Below, piece after piece: positions 1 to 9,543 of a DNA stretch of 64,000 nucleotides. The position numbers were made by a program, and so were the translations under genes. The stretch is from Nocardia nova. Its GTDB lineage: Bacteria; Actinomycetota; Actinomycetes; Mycobacteriales; Mycobacteriaceae. The stretch is taken from the NCBI RefSeq assembly GCF_002933465.1, contig NZ_PSZE01000003.1:1-64000 (forward strand). Direction: 5' to 3'. Each line of letters starts with the position of its first letter. Position 1 is the first letter of the stretch. The notes below the pieces were generated by a model. The model made no database searches, was not told the DNA's origin, and was given only the letters and a program-made list of their open reading frames with translations.

Positions 1-10
1 TAAGAGACAG
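1..10. other. Probable residual Nextera transposon-end sequence at contig edge
   Basis: The first ten bases, TAAGAGACAG, equal the last ten bases of the Nextera (Tn5) mosaic end. Read in the frame of the downstream pstP tail they would put a stop codon at 1-3, which cannot belong to a gene that continues afterwards. The natural reading is adapter sequence left at the end of a draft contig, so genomic sequence begins at about base 10 or 11. Confidence 0.75.
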
Positions 11-114
11 CGCCGAACCCGACCAATGCCCCCGCCCATTCCGAGCAGCCGGCACCCACCACCGCGGCGCCGGCCCCTCAGACTCCGGGGGAGAACTGCA
101 GGAAGGCGGACTGA
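11..114 (+). CDS. pstP: Ser/Thr protein phosphatase PstP, C-terminal tail (partial)
   Basis: An open frame in phase with the TGA at 112-114 encodes a Pro/Ala/Thr-rich tail ending in GENCRKAD, as expected for the low-complexity extracellular tail of the PP2C-type phosphatase PstP. The catalytic and membrane parts lie outside the window. The identity rests mainly on position: in related actinomycetes pstP comes directly before rodA, and here its stop overlaps the rodA start by one base (TGATG). PstP reverses phosphorylation by PknA and PknB. The frame is stopped at 1-3 only by bases that look like sequencing adapter. Confidence 0.6.
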
Positions 115-1598
115 TGTCCGCACCGGCACCGCCGTCCGCTGGAGCGTTCCCCAGTCCACCGGGCGGGTTCGCTCCCGCGCCGCCGCCCTCGACCCGCCGC
201 AACGTCGAACTGCTGCTGCTGGGTTTCGCGGTGGTCATCACCACGGTTGCGCTGGTGCTGGTGGAGGCCAGTCAGGATCAGGAAATAACCTGGGATCTGG
301 CCAAATTGGGTTTCGCCTATCTGGCGCTGTTCGGTGTCGCCCATCTGGCGGTGCGGCGGTTCACCCCGTTCGCCGACCCGCTGCTGTTACCGATCGCAGC
401 GCTGCTCAACGGACTCGGGCTGGTGTTGATCCATCGCCTCGATCTCGCCGACGAGCAGACCGCGATCCACAATTCGTGGTCGATCCCCTCCCCCGACGCC
501 AATCAACAGGTGCTGTGGACAGCGCTGGGGATCACGCTGTTCATCGCGGTGCTGGTGCTGCTGCGCGACTACCGCACCCTGGCCCGCTACGGCTATACGC
601 TCGGCCTGCTCGGCCTGGTGGCGCTGATGATTCCCGCGTTGCTGCCCGGGAAGTTCTCCGAGACCAACGGCGCCAAGATCTGGATCCGCTTGCCGGGTTT
701 CAGCGTGCAGCCCGGTGAGTTCGCGAAAATTCTGCTGATCATCTTCTTCGCCTCGGTACTGGTCGCCAAGCGGGATCTGTTCACCGCGGCCGGGCGCCAC
801 GTCCTCGGGATGGAGTTGCCGCGACCGCGCGACCTGGGCCCGATTCTGCTGGTGTGGGCCGCCTGCCTGGTCGTGCTGTTCTTCGAGAAGGACCTCGGCA
901 CCTCGCTGCTGATCTTCGCGACCGTGCTGGCCATGCTCTACATCGCGACCGAACGGGTGGGCTGGCTGATCGTCGGCGCCGGACTGCTCGCGCTCGGATT
1001 CTTCCTCGCCTACAACGCCTTCGGCCACGTGCGGGTGCGGGTGTCGACGTGGCTGCACCCGTTCGACGACTACAACAACACCGGGTACCAGATCTCGCAA
1101 TCGCTGTTCGGGCTCGCGACCGGCGGCCTGGCCGGAACCGGACTCGGCAGCGGACGGCCCTCGCAGGTGCCGTTCGCCAAGACCGACTTCATCGTCGCCA
1201 CCATCGGTGAGGAGCTGGGCCTGATCGGGCTCACCGCGATGCTGATGCTGTTCGCCGTCTTCGTGGTGCGCGGTTTGCGCACGGCACTGGCGGTGCGCGA
1301 CAGTTTCGGCAAGCTGCTCGCCGCCGGATTGGCGTTCACCATCGCCATTCAGGTATTCGTGGTGGTGGGTGGAGTCACCAAACTGATTCCCCTGACCGGA
1401 CTCACCACCCCCTTCGTGTCCTACGGCGGCTCGTCGCTGCTCGCGAACTACGCCCTGCTGGCATTGCTGGTCAAGATCTCCGACGCCGCTCGCGCGCCGG
1501 CGCCGGCTCGCCGCCGGGAAGCCGCGCCGATCGCCGAAGCACAGACCGAGATGATCCGCGCCGAGACGCCCCGACCCGAGAAGGGAGAGCCGGCATGA
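114..1598 (+). CDS. rodA: SEDS-family peptidoglycan glycosyltransferase RodA/FtsW
   Basis: A 494-residue polytopic membrane protein of the SEDS family, which polymerises lipid II glycan strands during elongation. After a Pro-rich cytoplasmic N-terminus of about 30 residues there are ten or more hydrophobic segments. Family landmarks are FFEKDLGTSLL near residue 257, the loop motif FAKTDFIVATIGEELGL near 360, and the signature TTPFVSYGGSS near 435. The charged C-terminus follows the last helix. The start overlaps the pstP stop, and the last four bases (ATGA) overlap the next gene, whose class B transpeptidase is the expected SEDS partner. RodA is chosen over FtsW because of this operon context. 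Confidence 0.93.
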   Translation: MSAPAPPSAGAFPSPPGGFAPAPPPSTRRNVELLLLGFAVVITTVALVLVEASQDQEITWDLAKLGFAYLALFGVAHLAVRRFTPFADPLLLPIAALLNGLGLVLIHRLDLADEQTAIHNSWSIPSPDANQQVLWTALGITLFIAVLVLLRDYRTLARYGYTLGLLGLVALMIPALLPGKFSETNGAKIWIRLPGFSVQPGEFAKILLIIFFASVLVAKRDLFTAAGRHVLGMELPRPRDLGPILLVWAACLVVLFFEKDLGTSLLIFATVLAMLYIATERVGWLIVGAGLLALGFFLAYNAFGHVRVRVSTWLHPFDDYNNTGYQISQSLFGLATGGLAGTGLGSGRPSQVPFAKTDFIVATIGEELGLIGLTAMLMLFAVFVVRGLRTALAVRDSFGKLLAAGLAFTIAIQVFVVVGGVTKLIPLTGLTTPFVSYGGSSLLANYALLALLVKISDAARAPAPARRREAAPIAEAQTEMIRAETPRPEKGEPA

Positions 1599-3061
1599 AC
1601 ACCCCGCTCCGCCGGGTCGCGATGGCCGTCATGGTGATGATCGTCGCGCTGCTGGTCAACGCGACCTACGTCCAGGTGATCAAGGCCGACAGCCTGCGCA
1701 ACGATCCGCGCAACTCCCGGGTCCTGCTCGACGAGTACAGCCGCCAGCGCGGTCAGATCTCGGCCGGCGGCACGGTGCTCGCCAGTTCGGTGGCCACCGA
1801 CGACCGCTACAAGTATCTGCGCACCTATCCGACCGATCCTTCCGCCTACGCCCCGGTGACCGGCTTCTATTCGATGCAGTATGGCAGCACCGGTTTGGAG
1901 CGTTCCGAGGATTCCGTGCTCAACGGGTCCGACAGCGCGCTGTTCGGCCGCCGCCTGATCGATATGATCTCCGGGCGCGATCCGCGGGGCGGCAATGTGG
2001 TGACCACCATCAATCCGATGATGCAGAAGGTCGCCTACGACCAGCTGACCAGCAAGGGTTACACCGGTTCGGTGGTGGCCATCGAACCGAGTACCGGCCG
2101 CATCCTGACCATGGTCTCGACACCGAGCTACGACCCCAACCAGCTGTCCACGCACGACGGCGCGCGTGCCACCCAGGCCTGGGAATCGCTGAGCGCGGAT
2201 CCGAGTCAGCCGATGTTGAATCGTGCGGTGTCGCAGACGTATCCGCCCGGTTCGACATTCAAGGTCGTCGTCGCGGCGGCCGCGCTGTCGATGGGGATCA
2301 AGCCGGAGGACGCGTTCACCGCGGCGCCGAACATTACCCTGCCCGGTACGAACACCACGCTGGAGAATTACAACGGCACGCCGTGTGGCGGCGGTGCGAC
2401 GGCGACCATGCACGATGCGTTCCGGCTCTCGTGCAACACCGCCTTCGCCGAGATCGGCATGAAGGTGGGTGCGGCCAAACTCAAGGACGAGGCCGCGGCC
2501 TTCGGCATCGGCCCGCATTCGGGCATCCCGATTCCGGTGGCCGACAGCACGGTCGGGCCGATTCCGGACAACGCGGCGCTCGCGCAGACCAGCATCGGAC
2601 AACGAGACGTGGCTCTCACCCCGCTCGACGATGCGGTGATCGCGGCTACCGTAGCCAATGGCGGTGTGCGGATGGAACCGCATCTGGTCGACCGGACCCA
2701 GGGTCCCGACCTGCGTGATCTGTCCACCACCAAACCGGTGTCGGTCGGGCAGGCGATCAGCGCCCCGGTGGCCAGCCAGCTGACCGGGCTGATGATCGAT
2801 TCGGAGAAGGCCACGGCCGGGGGCACCCAGCCGCGGCCGTACCAGATCGCTTCCAAGACGGGCACCGCCGAACACGGCAGCGACCCGCGCAACACCCCGC
2901 CGCACGCCTGGTACATCGCGTTCGCGCCGGCGCAGAACCCGAAGATCGCGATCGCGGTCATCGTGGAGAACGGTGGCGACCGTGCTCTGGCGGCGACCGG
3001 TGGGTCGGTGGCGGCGCCGGTGGCACGGGCGGTGCTGGATGCCGGATTGCAGGGGGGCTGA
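1595..3061 (+). CDS. pbpA: Class B penicillin-binding protein PbpA (transpeptidase)
   Basis: A 488-residue, membrane-anchored D,D-transpeptidase that cross-links peptidoglycan made by the neighbouring SEDS protein. One N-terminal transmembrane segment (about 8-24) is followed by a dimerisation-like domain and a penicillin-binding domain. All three active-site motifs are present: STFK at about 220-223 (nucleophile serine), SCN at 279-281 and KTG at 421-423. It starts in an ATGA overlap with rodA, so translation is probably coupled. In mycobacteria PbpA acts in cell division and elongation and is a substrate of the kinase encoded downstream. Confidence 0.93.
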   Translation: MNTPLRRVAMAVMVMIVALLVNATYVQVIKADSLRNDPRNSRVLLDEYSRQRGQISAGGTVLASSVATDDRYKYLRTYPTDPSAYAPVTGFYSMQYGSTGLERSEDSVLNGSDSALFGRRLIDMISGRDPRGGNVVTTINPMMQKVAYDQLTSKGYTGSVVAIEPSTGRILTMVSTPSYDPNQLSTHDGARATQAWESLSADPSQPMLNRAVSQTYPPGSTFKVVVAAAALSMGIKPEDAFTAAPNITLPGTNTTLENYNGTPCGGGATATMHDAFRLSCNTAFAEIGMKVGAAKLKDEAAAFGIGPHSGIPIPVADSTVGPIPDNAALAQTSIGQRDVALTPLDDAVIAATVANGGVRMEPHLVDRTQGPDLRDLSTTKPVSVGQAISAPVASQLTGLMIDSEKATAGGTQPRPYQIASKTGTAEHGSDPRNTPPHAWYIAFAPAQNPKIAIAVIVENGGDRALAATGGSVAAPVARAVLDAGLQGG

Positions 3062-3143
3062 GGACAATGAGTAAGCGAGGACCAGGACCCCAGGTGGATA
3101 TGCAACAACGTCGCGATCGGCGAACCTACCGACGGGGGCGGCC

Positions 3144-4652
3144 ATGCTGAACAACGGTGCCCTGATCGCCGATCGGTATCGGCTGCAACGTCTGATCGCC
3201 ACGGGCGGTATGGGCCAGGTGTGGGAGGCGTTGGACACCCGTCTGGACCGCCGGGTCGCGGTGAAGGTCCTCAAGGCCGAATTCTCCGCGGATCCGACCT
3301 TCCGGCATCGGTTCAAGACCGAGGCCAAGACCACCGCGCAGCTCAACCATCCCGGTATCGCAGGCGTTTACGACTACGGCGAGACCTACGACGCGCAGGG
3401 TGGTGAAACCGCCTATCTGGTGATGGAGTTGGTCCAGGGCGAACCGCTGAACGCGGTGCTGAACCGGCTCGGCCGGCTCTCGGTCGGCCAGGGTCTCGAC
3501 ATGCTGGAACAGACCAGCCGCGCCCTCGAGGTCGCGCATGCCGCGGGCGTCGTCCACCGCGACGTGAAACCCGGCAATATCCTGGTCACCCCCACCGGCC
3601 AGGTAAAGATCACCGACTTCGGCATCGCGAAGGCGGTCGACGCCTCACCGGTGACCAAGACCGGCATGGTGATGGGCACCGCCCAGTACATCGCTCCCGA
3701 GCAGGCCACGGGCGAGGATGCCACCTCGGCCAGCGATGTGTACTCGCTCGGCGTCGTCGGCTACGAGGCGTTGTCGGGCCATCGGCCGTTCACCGGCGAC
3801 GGTGCCCTGACGGTGGCGATGAAGCATGTGCGCGAGGCGCCCCCGCCGATGCCGGCCGATCTGCCGCCGAACGTGCGCGAGCTGATCGACATCACGATGA
3901 CCAAGGATCCGACGCGGCGCTACCACAGCGGCGGCGAGTTCGCCGATGCCGTGGCCGCGGTCCGGGCCGGTCGACGCCCACCGCCGCCGCGCGGAGGTGC
4001 GGTCCCGCAGACCGGTGCGACTCGCGTCCTCCCGCCCGGCCCGACCGCGGTGATCCCGCGCGGAGACTACGACGGCGCGACCGTCCGCTACCCGGCCGCC
4101 GAACCGGCCCGGGTGGGCGCGGCGGCGGGTTCGACGGCCATGATGCCGGGGCCCGGCGGCCCGGACGACAACGCCGAGAAGTCGGGATTCACCACCGGTC
4201 ACAAGGTGATGGCCGGGCTCGGCGCCGGCGCGGTGCTGCTCGGCGGCCTGGCTGCCTGGGTGCTGCTCAGCGGTAAGGCGCCGGATTCGACGGTGTCGCC
4301 GGTGAAGTCGACCACCTCCGTCGTCGCACCCCCGCCGCCGACCACGGTGTGGACCACGACCGAGGAGCCGACGACCACCACCCAACCGGCCCCGCCGCCG
4401 GTGGTAACGACAACTCCCGAGCCAACCACCACGACGACCACACCCCCGCCGACCACGACCACCACGGCACCGCCGACGACCACCACCACCCGGGAGCGGC
4501 CGACCCGCACCACGCGCCCCACAACACGCCCGTCCTACCCCTCGCTCGACCTACCATTGCCGGGGGCCGGCGATTCACTACCGGGGGTCGGCGGTACGCA
4601 CGAAGCCGACAGCAGTAGATACCCTGAAACCTCCTCACAAGGAATGCCATGA
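3144..4652 (+). CDS. pknA: Ser/Thr protein kinase PknA
   Basis: A 502-residue transmembrane eukaryotic-like kinase that phosphorylates growth and division proteins. The kinase domain covers about residues 10-270, with the invariant lysine in VAVKVLK (K41), the catalytic loop HRDVKPGN (D140) and DFG (D158). A juxtamembrane Pro-rich stretch is followed by one membrane helix at about 352-376 and a Thr/Pro-rich extracellular tail of some 120 residues with no PASTA domain, as in mycobacterial PknA. The start beginning [17 protein letters not shown] matches the usual family start. It follows pbpA by 82 bp and overlaps pknB by ATGA. Confidence 0.93.
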   Translation: MLNNGALIADRYRLQRLIATGGMGQVWEALDTRLDRRVAVKVLKAEFSADPTFRHRFKTEAKTTAQLNHPGIAGVYDYGETYDAQGGETAYLVMELVQGEPLNAVLNRLGRLSVGQGLDMLEQTSRALEVAHAAGVVHRDVKPGNILVTPTGQVKITDFGIAKAVDASPVTKTGMVMGTAQYIAPEQATGEDATSASDVYSLGVVGYEALSGHRPFTGDGALTVAMKHVREAPPPMPADLPPNVRELIDITMTKDPTRRYHSGGEFADAVAAVRAGRRPPPPRGGAVPQTGATRVLPPGPTAVIPRGDYDGATVRYPAAEPARVGAAAGSTAMMPGPGGPDDNAEKSGFTTGHKVMAGLGAGAVLLGGLAAWVLLSGKAPDSTVSPVKSTTSVVAPPPPTTVWTTTEEPTTTTQPAPPPVVTTTPEPTTTTTTPPPTTTTTAPPTTTTTRERPTRTTRPTTRPSYPSLDLPLPGAGDSLPGVGGTHEADSSRYPETSSQGMP

Positions 4653-6550
4653 CGACCCCGAAGAATCTGTCTTCTCGCTACGAACTGGGCGAGATCATCG
4701 GATTCGGTGGTATGTCGGAGGTACACAAGGCTCGTGACCTGCGGCTGGGTCGCGACGTGGCGATCAAGGTGCTGCGCGCCGACCTCGCTCGCGACCCCAC
4801 GTTCTATCTGCGGTTCAAGCGCGAGGCGCAGAATGCGGCGGCGTTGAACCATCCGGCGATCGTCGCGGTGTACGACACCGGCGAGGCCGAGGTCGACGGC
4901 GGCCCGCTGCCCTACATCGTGATGGAGTACGTCGACGGCGAGACGCTGCGCGATATCGTGCGTGGCAAGGGTCCGCTGCCGCCGCGGCGGGCGATGGAGA
5001 TCATCGCCGATGTCTGTGCCGCACTGGATTTCAGCCACAAGAACGGCATCGTGCATCGCGACATGAAGCCGGCCAACATCATGATCAACCGCCAGGGTGC
5101 GGTGAAGGTGATGGACTTCGGCATCGCGCGCGCCATCGCGGACAGCTCGAATCCGATGACCCAGACCGCCGCGGTGATCGGCACCGCGCAGTATCTGTCA
5201 CCGGAACAGGCCCGCGGCGAGCAGGTCGACGCCCGGTCCGATGTGTACTCCGTCGGCTGTGTGCTGTACGAAATCCTCACGGGGCAGCCACCTTTCACGG
5301 GCGATTCGCCGGTCGCGGTCGCCTACCAGCATGTCCGCGAGGATCCGAAGCTGCCGTCGCTGGTTCATCCCGGCGTGCCGCGCGAACTCGATTCGGTCAT
5401 CCTCAAGGCGATGAGCAAGAATCCGGCCAACCGGTATCAGTCCGCGGCCGAGATGCGCGCCGATCTGATCCGGGTGCTGGGCGGTCAGAAACCGCAGGCC
5501 CCGACGGTGATGACCGAGGAGGACCGCACCACCTTCCTCGGCAGTGTGGATCCCGAACCGCGCAGCTACCGCACGGTCGAACGCAACGACGGCGACGACG
5601 ACCCGGAACCCGAATCCGACGGGTCCAGACGCAAGTTGTGGATCGGCATCGGCGCGGCCGCGATGGTCGCGGTGCTGGTCGCGCTGTTCTGGGTGTTGAT
5701 CGGTCCGGGCAGCCGACCCGATCAGGTCGCGATCCCCGATCTGGCCAACAAACCCGCTCAGGAAGCCCAGAGCGATCTGGAGAAGCTGGGCTTCGACGTC
5801 GCCATCCAGCAAAAACCCGACGGCAAGGTCGCCAGCGGCAATGTGGTCGCGACGCAGCCGCTGGGCGGCGCCCGCGTGGACAAGGGGTCCACGGTGACCC
5901 TGCAGATTTCGACCGGACCGCAGCAGGTGCCGGTGCCACAACTGACGAAACTCACTCAGCAGCAGGCCGAGCAGAATTTGAACGCGGCCGGGCTGTTGCT
6001 GGATCCACAGATCCAGCGGGGCGCCTCCAGTCCGGAGGACAAGGACAAGGTGATCGCCGAATCCCCCGCCGCCGGCACCAAAATCGATGCCGGTTCCAAG
6101 GTGACGATCACCCTCGGCAAGGGTCCGGACCAGGTTCGCGTGCCCGATGTGGTGGGTCAGTCGATCGATGTGGCCGAACCGAATCTGGCCGACAGCGCGG
6201 GATTCAAGGTCGTGATCCAGAAGGTCAGCTCGTCGCGGCCCGCCGGTGAGGTGCTGTCCACCGATCCGGCCGGCGGTGCGATGGCCGACAAGGGTTCAAC
6301 CATCACGGTCCAGGTGTCCAGCGACCAGATCACCATGCCGTCACTGACCGGCCTCACCCCCTCGCAAGCCGTGGACAAACTGCGTTCGGTGGGCTGGACC
6401 GGCGGTGTGGGCCAGATCAGCCAGAGCACCCAGGGCACATTCGACGCGAGCAATGTCGGCCGGGTGATCGATCAGCAGCCCCGGCCGGGCTCTTCGGTGG
6501 CGCGCAATGCGACCATCACGATCGTCACAGGAGTGCTCGGACCGCCCTGA
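4649..6550 (+). CDS. pknB: Ser/Thr protein kinase PknB with four PASTA domains
   Basis: A 633-residue receptor-like kinase that senses muropeptides or lipid II outside the cell and controls peptidoglycan synthesis. The kinase domain carries K40, HRD D138 and DFG D156, and the activation loop [17 protein letters not shown] holds the two threonines autophosphorylated in mycobacterial PknB. A membrane helix lies at about 330-352, followed by four PASTA domains of roughly 66 residues each to the C-terminus. It is the last gene of the pstP-rodA-pbpA-pknA-pknB operon and ends 13 bp from a convergent gene. Known mycobacterial targets CwlM and MurJ are also encoded in this window. Confidence 0.96.
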   Translation: MTTPKNLSSRYELGEIIGFGGMSEVHKARDLRLGRDVAIKVLRADLARDPTFYLRFKREAQNAAALNHPAIVAVYDTGEAEVDGGPLPYIVMEYVDGETLRDIVRGKGPLPPRRAMEIIADVCAALDFSHKNGIVHRDMKPANIMINRQGAVKVMDFGIARAIADSSNPMTQTAAVIGTAQYLSPEQARGEQVDARSDVYSVGCVLYEILTGQPPFTGDSPVAVAYQHVREDPKLPSLVHPGVPRELDSVILKAMSKNPANRYQSAAEMRADLIRVLGGQKPQAPTVMTEEDRTTFLGSVDPEPRSYRTVERNDGDDDPEPESDGSRRKLWIGIGAAAMVAVLVALFWVLIGPGSRPDQVAIPDLANKPAQEAQSDLEKLGFDVAIQQKPDGKVASGNVVATQPLGGARVDKGSTVTLQISTGPQQVPVPQLTKLTQQQAEQNLNAAGLLLDPQIQRGASSPEDKDKVIAESPAAGTKIDAGSKVTITLGKGPDQVRVPDVVGQSIDVAEPNLADSAGFKVVIQKVSSSRPAGEVLSTDPAGGAMADKGSTITVQVSSDQITMPSLTGLTPSQAVDKLRSVGWTGGVGQISQSTQGTFDASNVGRVIDQQPRPGSSVARNATITIVTGVLGPP

Positions 6551-6563
6551 TCCCGGTCGGCGA

Positions 6564-7070
6564 TCATAGTGCGAGGTGGCGGTTCATCGACATGGCTTCT
6601 TCGGCCAGATCGGGCAGTTCGACCACCTCGACGCCGTGGTCGCGCAGATTCTCCACGCCGACACAGTTCTCCACGAAGGTGCGCGGTTCCCGCCATGCGA
6701 TGACGACGCGCGGAATTCCGGCGGCCAGGATGCGGTCGGCACACGGCGCGCGGCCGACCGAGGCCCGGGTGGAACACGGTTCGAGCGTGCTGTAGATGGT
6801 GGCCTGAGGGAGCCGGGGGTCGGCACCGAGTTTGTTCAGCGCCGATTCCTCGGCGTGCACTTTCGCGTCGGTCTCGCGGGAGTAGCCGTGCGCGAGTTCG
6901 ACGCCGTCCGGGCCGACGATCACCGCGCCGACCGAAAAGGCGGTGGCACTGGGCGGGCACAGCCGGGCCAGGCCGATCGCGTGATGCATCCAGAACCGGT
7001 GCGCCCCCGGCCGGCCGGGGACACGGCTGGCCGACTCGACCGACTCCCACGCATCGGATTCGGTTGTCAC
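6564..7070 (-). CDS. RibD-type cytidine deaminase-like zinc enzyme
   Basis: A 168-residue protein equal to the deaminase half of RibD/RibG, which deaminates the diaminopyrimidine intermediate in riboflavin synthesis. The zinc site is intact: HAEES supplies the histidine and the catalytic glutamate, and EPCS with a downstream PC about nine residues later supplies the two cysteines. It starts with GTG inside a GTGA overlap with the gene for the reductase half, which precedes it on the same strand, so the two are probably translated together. Usual RibD is one polypeptide in the order deaminase-reductase; here the halves are separate and the reductase comes first. The true substrate is not certain. 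Confidence 0.75.
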   Translation of the reverse strand: MTTESDAWESVESASRVPGRPGAHRFWMHHAIGLARLCPPSATAFSVGAVIVGPDGVELAHGYSRETDAKVHAEESALNKLGADPRLPQATIYSTLEPCSTRASVGRAPCADRILAAGIPRVVIAWREPRTFVENCVGVENLRDHGVEVVELPDLAEEAMSMNRHLAL

Positions 7071-7780
7071 TGGAGATGTTCCATCGTCGGCGAACTCCCA
7101 TCGGACGGTGTCTGCTTCGGCAGATAACGCAGGACTGCGATATCTCCGAGACGAGTCATATCCACCAAAGCCATTCTGCGCCGAGAACCGCCGGGAAAGT
7201 CGGCAGGATGCAGAAATTTCGGGGCCCCGCTGTCACCGACCAGCACCGGGGCGACCGCCATCAGCAGTTCGTCGGCCAGATCCGCCGCGAGGAAGGCGGT
7301 GTGGATGCGGCCGCCGCCCTCGACCATCAGGCGGGCGATCCCGCGCTCGCCCAGATCGTCGAGCAACGCGCCGAAATCGACGGAGCTGCCGAGGGCGACG
7401 ACCTCGGCGCGGCCGGCGAGCCGATCGCCCAGCCGCGCACTCCCGGCCGTGGTCGTATAGACCAGCCGCTCCCCGCCCTGTTTCCACAACCGCTGCCCGG
7501 GATCGAGCTCACCGCTCGCGGTGACGATGACGCGCACCGGGAATTCGGATTTTCCCGCCGCGATCCGAGCCTCGCGCCGCCGCTCACTGCTCAGCGACAG
7601 CCGGGGATCATCGCGCCGCAAGGTCTCGGCGCCGATCAGAATGGCGTCCGCCTCGGCACGCACCTGATCGACGCGATCGAAATCCTCCGTATTGGACAGC
7701 AGCAGTCGTTGCGGACCGGCGTCGTCGATATATCCGTCGACGCTCGTGGCCACCGACAGCACGACGTAGGGCCGGGCCAT
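7067..7780 (-). CDS. RibD C-terminal (dihydrofolate reductase-fold) reductase
   Basis: A 237-residue protein of the RibD C-terminal/DHFR-like family, which uses NADPH to reduce a ribosylamino-pyrimidine in riboflavin synthesis. Family features are the N-terminal strand RPYVVLSVATSVDGYI, the ILIGAETLRRDDPRL segment near 50-65, and LMVEGGGRIHTAFL near 175. It is the first gene of a two-gene unit with the deaminase half and reads toward the end of the pknB operon. Free-standing members of this family are common in actinomycetes and often lack a proven substrate, so a housekeeping ribD elsewhere in the genome is likely. Confidence 0.72.
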   Translation of the reverse strand: MARPYVVLSVATSVDGYIDDAGPQRLLLSNTEDFDRVDQVRAEADAILIGAETLRRDDPRLSLSSERRREARIAAGKSEFPVRVIVTASGELDPGQRLWKQGGERLVYTTTAGSARLGDRLAGRAEVVALGSSVDFGALLDDLGERGIARLMVEGGGRIHTAFLAADLADELLMAVAPVLVGDSGAPKFLHPADFPGGSRRRMALVDMTRLGDIAVLRYLPKQTPSDGSSPTMEHLQ

Positions 7781-7872
7781 CAGCGCCGCCGGGGCACGAC
7801 GACCGCACCGGGCTCATGCATACGCAAACTCCTTGTCACGGTACGGCTTTCGCTTGCGGCGCTACGACCCCC

Positions 7873-8511
7873 TCAGACCAGCGCGGCGACCTCGGCTTCG
7901 AGCGTCTCGACCAGGCCCTCGGCCGGCCGCTCGCCGCACACCTCGAGCCAGTTCGCCAGCATCCGGTGCCCGCCCTGGGTGAGCACCGATTCAGGATGGA
8001 ATTGCACACCGTGAATGGGCAGGTCGCGATGCCGCATGGCCATCACGATGCCACTCTCGGTCCGCCCGATCACCTCGATATCGCCGGGCAAGGTGTCCTC
8101 GAGCACGGTGAGCGAGTGATAGCGGGTGGCGGTGAACGGGTCGGGCAGCCCGGCCAGCACTCCGGAACCGATGTGGAAGACCGAACTCGTCTTGCCGTGC
8201 AGCAGCTCGGGGGCGCGAGTCACGGTCGCGCCGAACGCCTCTCCGATCGCCTGATGTCCCAGGCACACCCCGAGCAGCGGAGTCCGGTTCCGGGCGCACG
8301 CGCGGACCAGTTCGATACTCGCGCCGGCCCGGTCCGGGGTGCCCGGGCCCGGGCTGATCAACAGGCCGTCGAAATCGGCGGCCACGGCATCGGTGTCCTG
8401 CAGCCGGGAGTCGTCGTTGCGCCAGACGGTCGCCTCGGCACCCAGTTGGCCCAGATATTGGACCAAGTTGAATACGAAGCTGTCGTAATTGTCGACGACC
8501 AGAACACGCAT
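7873..8511 (-). CDS. pabA: Glutamine amidotransferase, aminodeoxychorismate/anthranilate synthase component II
   Basis: A 212-residue class I glutamine amidotransferase that releases ammonia from glutamine for chorismate amination in folate or tryptophan synthesis. The catalytic cysteine sits in LLGVCLGHQAIG, and the histidine and glutamate in GVQFHPES; the oxyanion loop LLISPGPGTPDRAG is also present. The start MRVLVVDNYDSFVFNLVQYL is typical for the family. In M. tuberculosis the same locus between crgA and pknB carries the gene named trpG. The partner chorismate-binding subunit is not in the window, so pabA versus trpG cannot be decided here. Confidence 0.9.
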   Translation of the reverse strand: MRVLVVDNYDSFVFNLVQYLGQLGAEATVWRNDDSRLQDTDAVAADFDGLLISPGPGTPDRAGASIELVRACARNRTPLLGVCLGHQAIGEAFGATVTRAPELLHGKTSSVFHIGSGVLAGLPDPFTATRYHSLTVLEDTLPGDIEVIGRTESGIVMAMRHRDLPIHGVQFHPESVLTQGGHRMLANWLEVCGERPAEGLVETLEAEVAALV

Positions 8512-8593
8512 GGTTCGAGAGTACGTGGCGCCACCACCGATACGCAGCTGAGATAGCCTTTAGGCAGACCTGCACGCCGAATACGAGGACGTC

Positions 8594-8857
8594 ATGCCCA
8601 AGTCGAAGGTCCGCAAGAAGACCGACTACACGATCAACCCGACCAGCCGCACCCCGGTGAAGGTGAAGGGCGGTCCGTCGCCGGTCTGGTATGTGGCGAT
8701 CATGCTCGGCTTCATGCTGGCCGGTCTGGCATGGTTGCTGGTCTACTACCTGGGCGCCGATCACATCCAGTGGATGAGCGATCTGAACGCCTGGAACTTC
8801 CTCATCGGCTTCGGGCTGATGGTGATCGGCCTGATCATGACGATGCGGTGGCGTTGA
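8594..8857 (+). CDS. crgA: Cell division protein CrgA
   Basis: An 87-residue CrgA, a small membrane protein that in mycobacteria and Streptomyces links FtsZ, FtsI and other divisome parts. A basic N-terminus beginning [12 protein letters not shown] is followed by two transmembrane helices at about 34-54 and 64-83. A GAGGA ribosome site lies five bases before the ATG. It is divergent from pabA. The final codons MRWR fall inside the first unit of a 26-bp tandem repeat. Confidence 0.95.
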   Translation: MPKSKVRKKTDYTINPTSRTPVKVKGGPSPVWYVAIMLGFMLAGLAWLLVYYLGADHIQWMSDLNAWNFLIGFGLMVIGLIMTMRWR

Positions 8858-8911
8858 TCGTGCTGTCGCACGGGTGGCGTTGATCGTGCTGTCGCACGGG
8901 TGGCGTTGATC
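8847..8911. repeat. 26-bp tandem repeat at the crgA 3' end (2.5 copies)
   Basis: The unit beginning GGTGGCGTTGATCGTGCTGT runs 8847-8872, is repeated exactly at 8873-8898, and a third partial copy reaches 8911. The first copy covers the last codons and stop of crgA, so the gene end has been duplicated downstream without changing the protein. Immediately after it lies the ten-base palindrome CACACGTGTG (8919-8928). Confidence 0.9.
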
Positions 8912-8983
8912 CTTATTACACACGTGTGATTCATGCACACCTGTGGATGAATCTGTGGACAACTCGAGGAGCAATTGGGGACC

Positions 8984-9502
8984 GTGAGCACACCGCCCGA
9001 ACACCCCGAGTCCGACCGCTCCGGATCCACCCCGGAATTCGGCAGTTCCGAGCCGGCGCCCCGGCTCGAGTGGTCCACACCCGCGCCCGCTCTGGTCGCG
9101 GTCACTCTCGGCGGAGTGGCGCTGGCCGTGGCCGCCGCGTTCGCCTCCGACGCACCGAGTCGCCTGTTGATCGGATTGGGTGCGGTACTGCTGCTGTGCC
9201 TGGCCGGACTGGGCTTCCGTCAGCGCCCGCGCCTGACCGTCGTGCCCGGGAAACCGGCCCACCTGGTGGTTCGTGGCCTGTTCGGCCCGGTCAGCTACGG
9301 GCCCGAGCAGATTGTGCGGGCACGGGTGGTCGGTTTCCGGCGGCTGGGCCGGAGCATCCCCAATCTGGAACTCGATGTCGACCACAAGGGTGAGGAACGG
9401 CTGGTGATCTTCGGCCGCTGGGACCTCGGCACCCATCCTCAGGACGTCCTGGATGTGCTGACCGTGCACGGTCTCGTTCCCGTCGATCCCCGCAGCAGCT
9501 GA
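8984..9502 (+). CDS. PH-domain membrane protein (Rv0010c-like)
   Basis: About 172 residues: a Pro/Ser/Glu-rich N-terminus, two hydrophobic segments at roughly 32-50 and 57-74, then a small beta-rich domain that looks like the bacterial PH-like domain found in Rv0010c, which occupies this place in M. tuberculosis. Cellular role unknown; the cytoplasmic PH domain suggests membrane or protein binding. The GTG at 8984 is taken as start; a TTG at 8975 in the same frame lies closer to GAGGA at 8966-8970 and is the alternative. Confidence 0.75.
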   Translation: MSTPPEHPESDRSGSTPEFGSSEPAPRLEWSTPAPALVAVTLGGVALAVAAAFASDAPSRLLIGLGAVLLLCLAGLGFRQRPRLTVVPGKPAHLVVRGLFGPVSYGPEQIVRARVVGFRRLGRSIPNLELDVDHKGEERLVIFGRWDLGTHPQDVLDVLTVHGLVPVDPRSS

Positions 9503-9543
9503 CAACAGGACCGGCCGCGAACCGAATCAGGCGGAAACCGAAT

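Noticed and set aside
3068..3151. A 27-codon frame between pbpA and pknA
   Set aside because: It starts with ATG but overlaps the pknA start in another frame and resembles nothing; more likely leader sequence.
8919..8928. CACACGTGTG palindrome after crgA as parS or an E-box-like site
   Set aside because: Perfect ten-base palindrome, but it lacks the TTTCAC/GTGAAA flanks of parS and no regulator is known to fit it.
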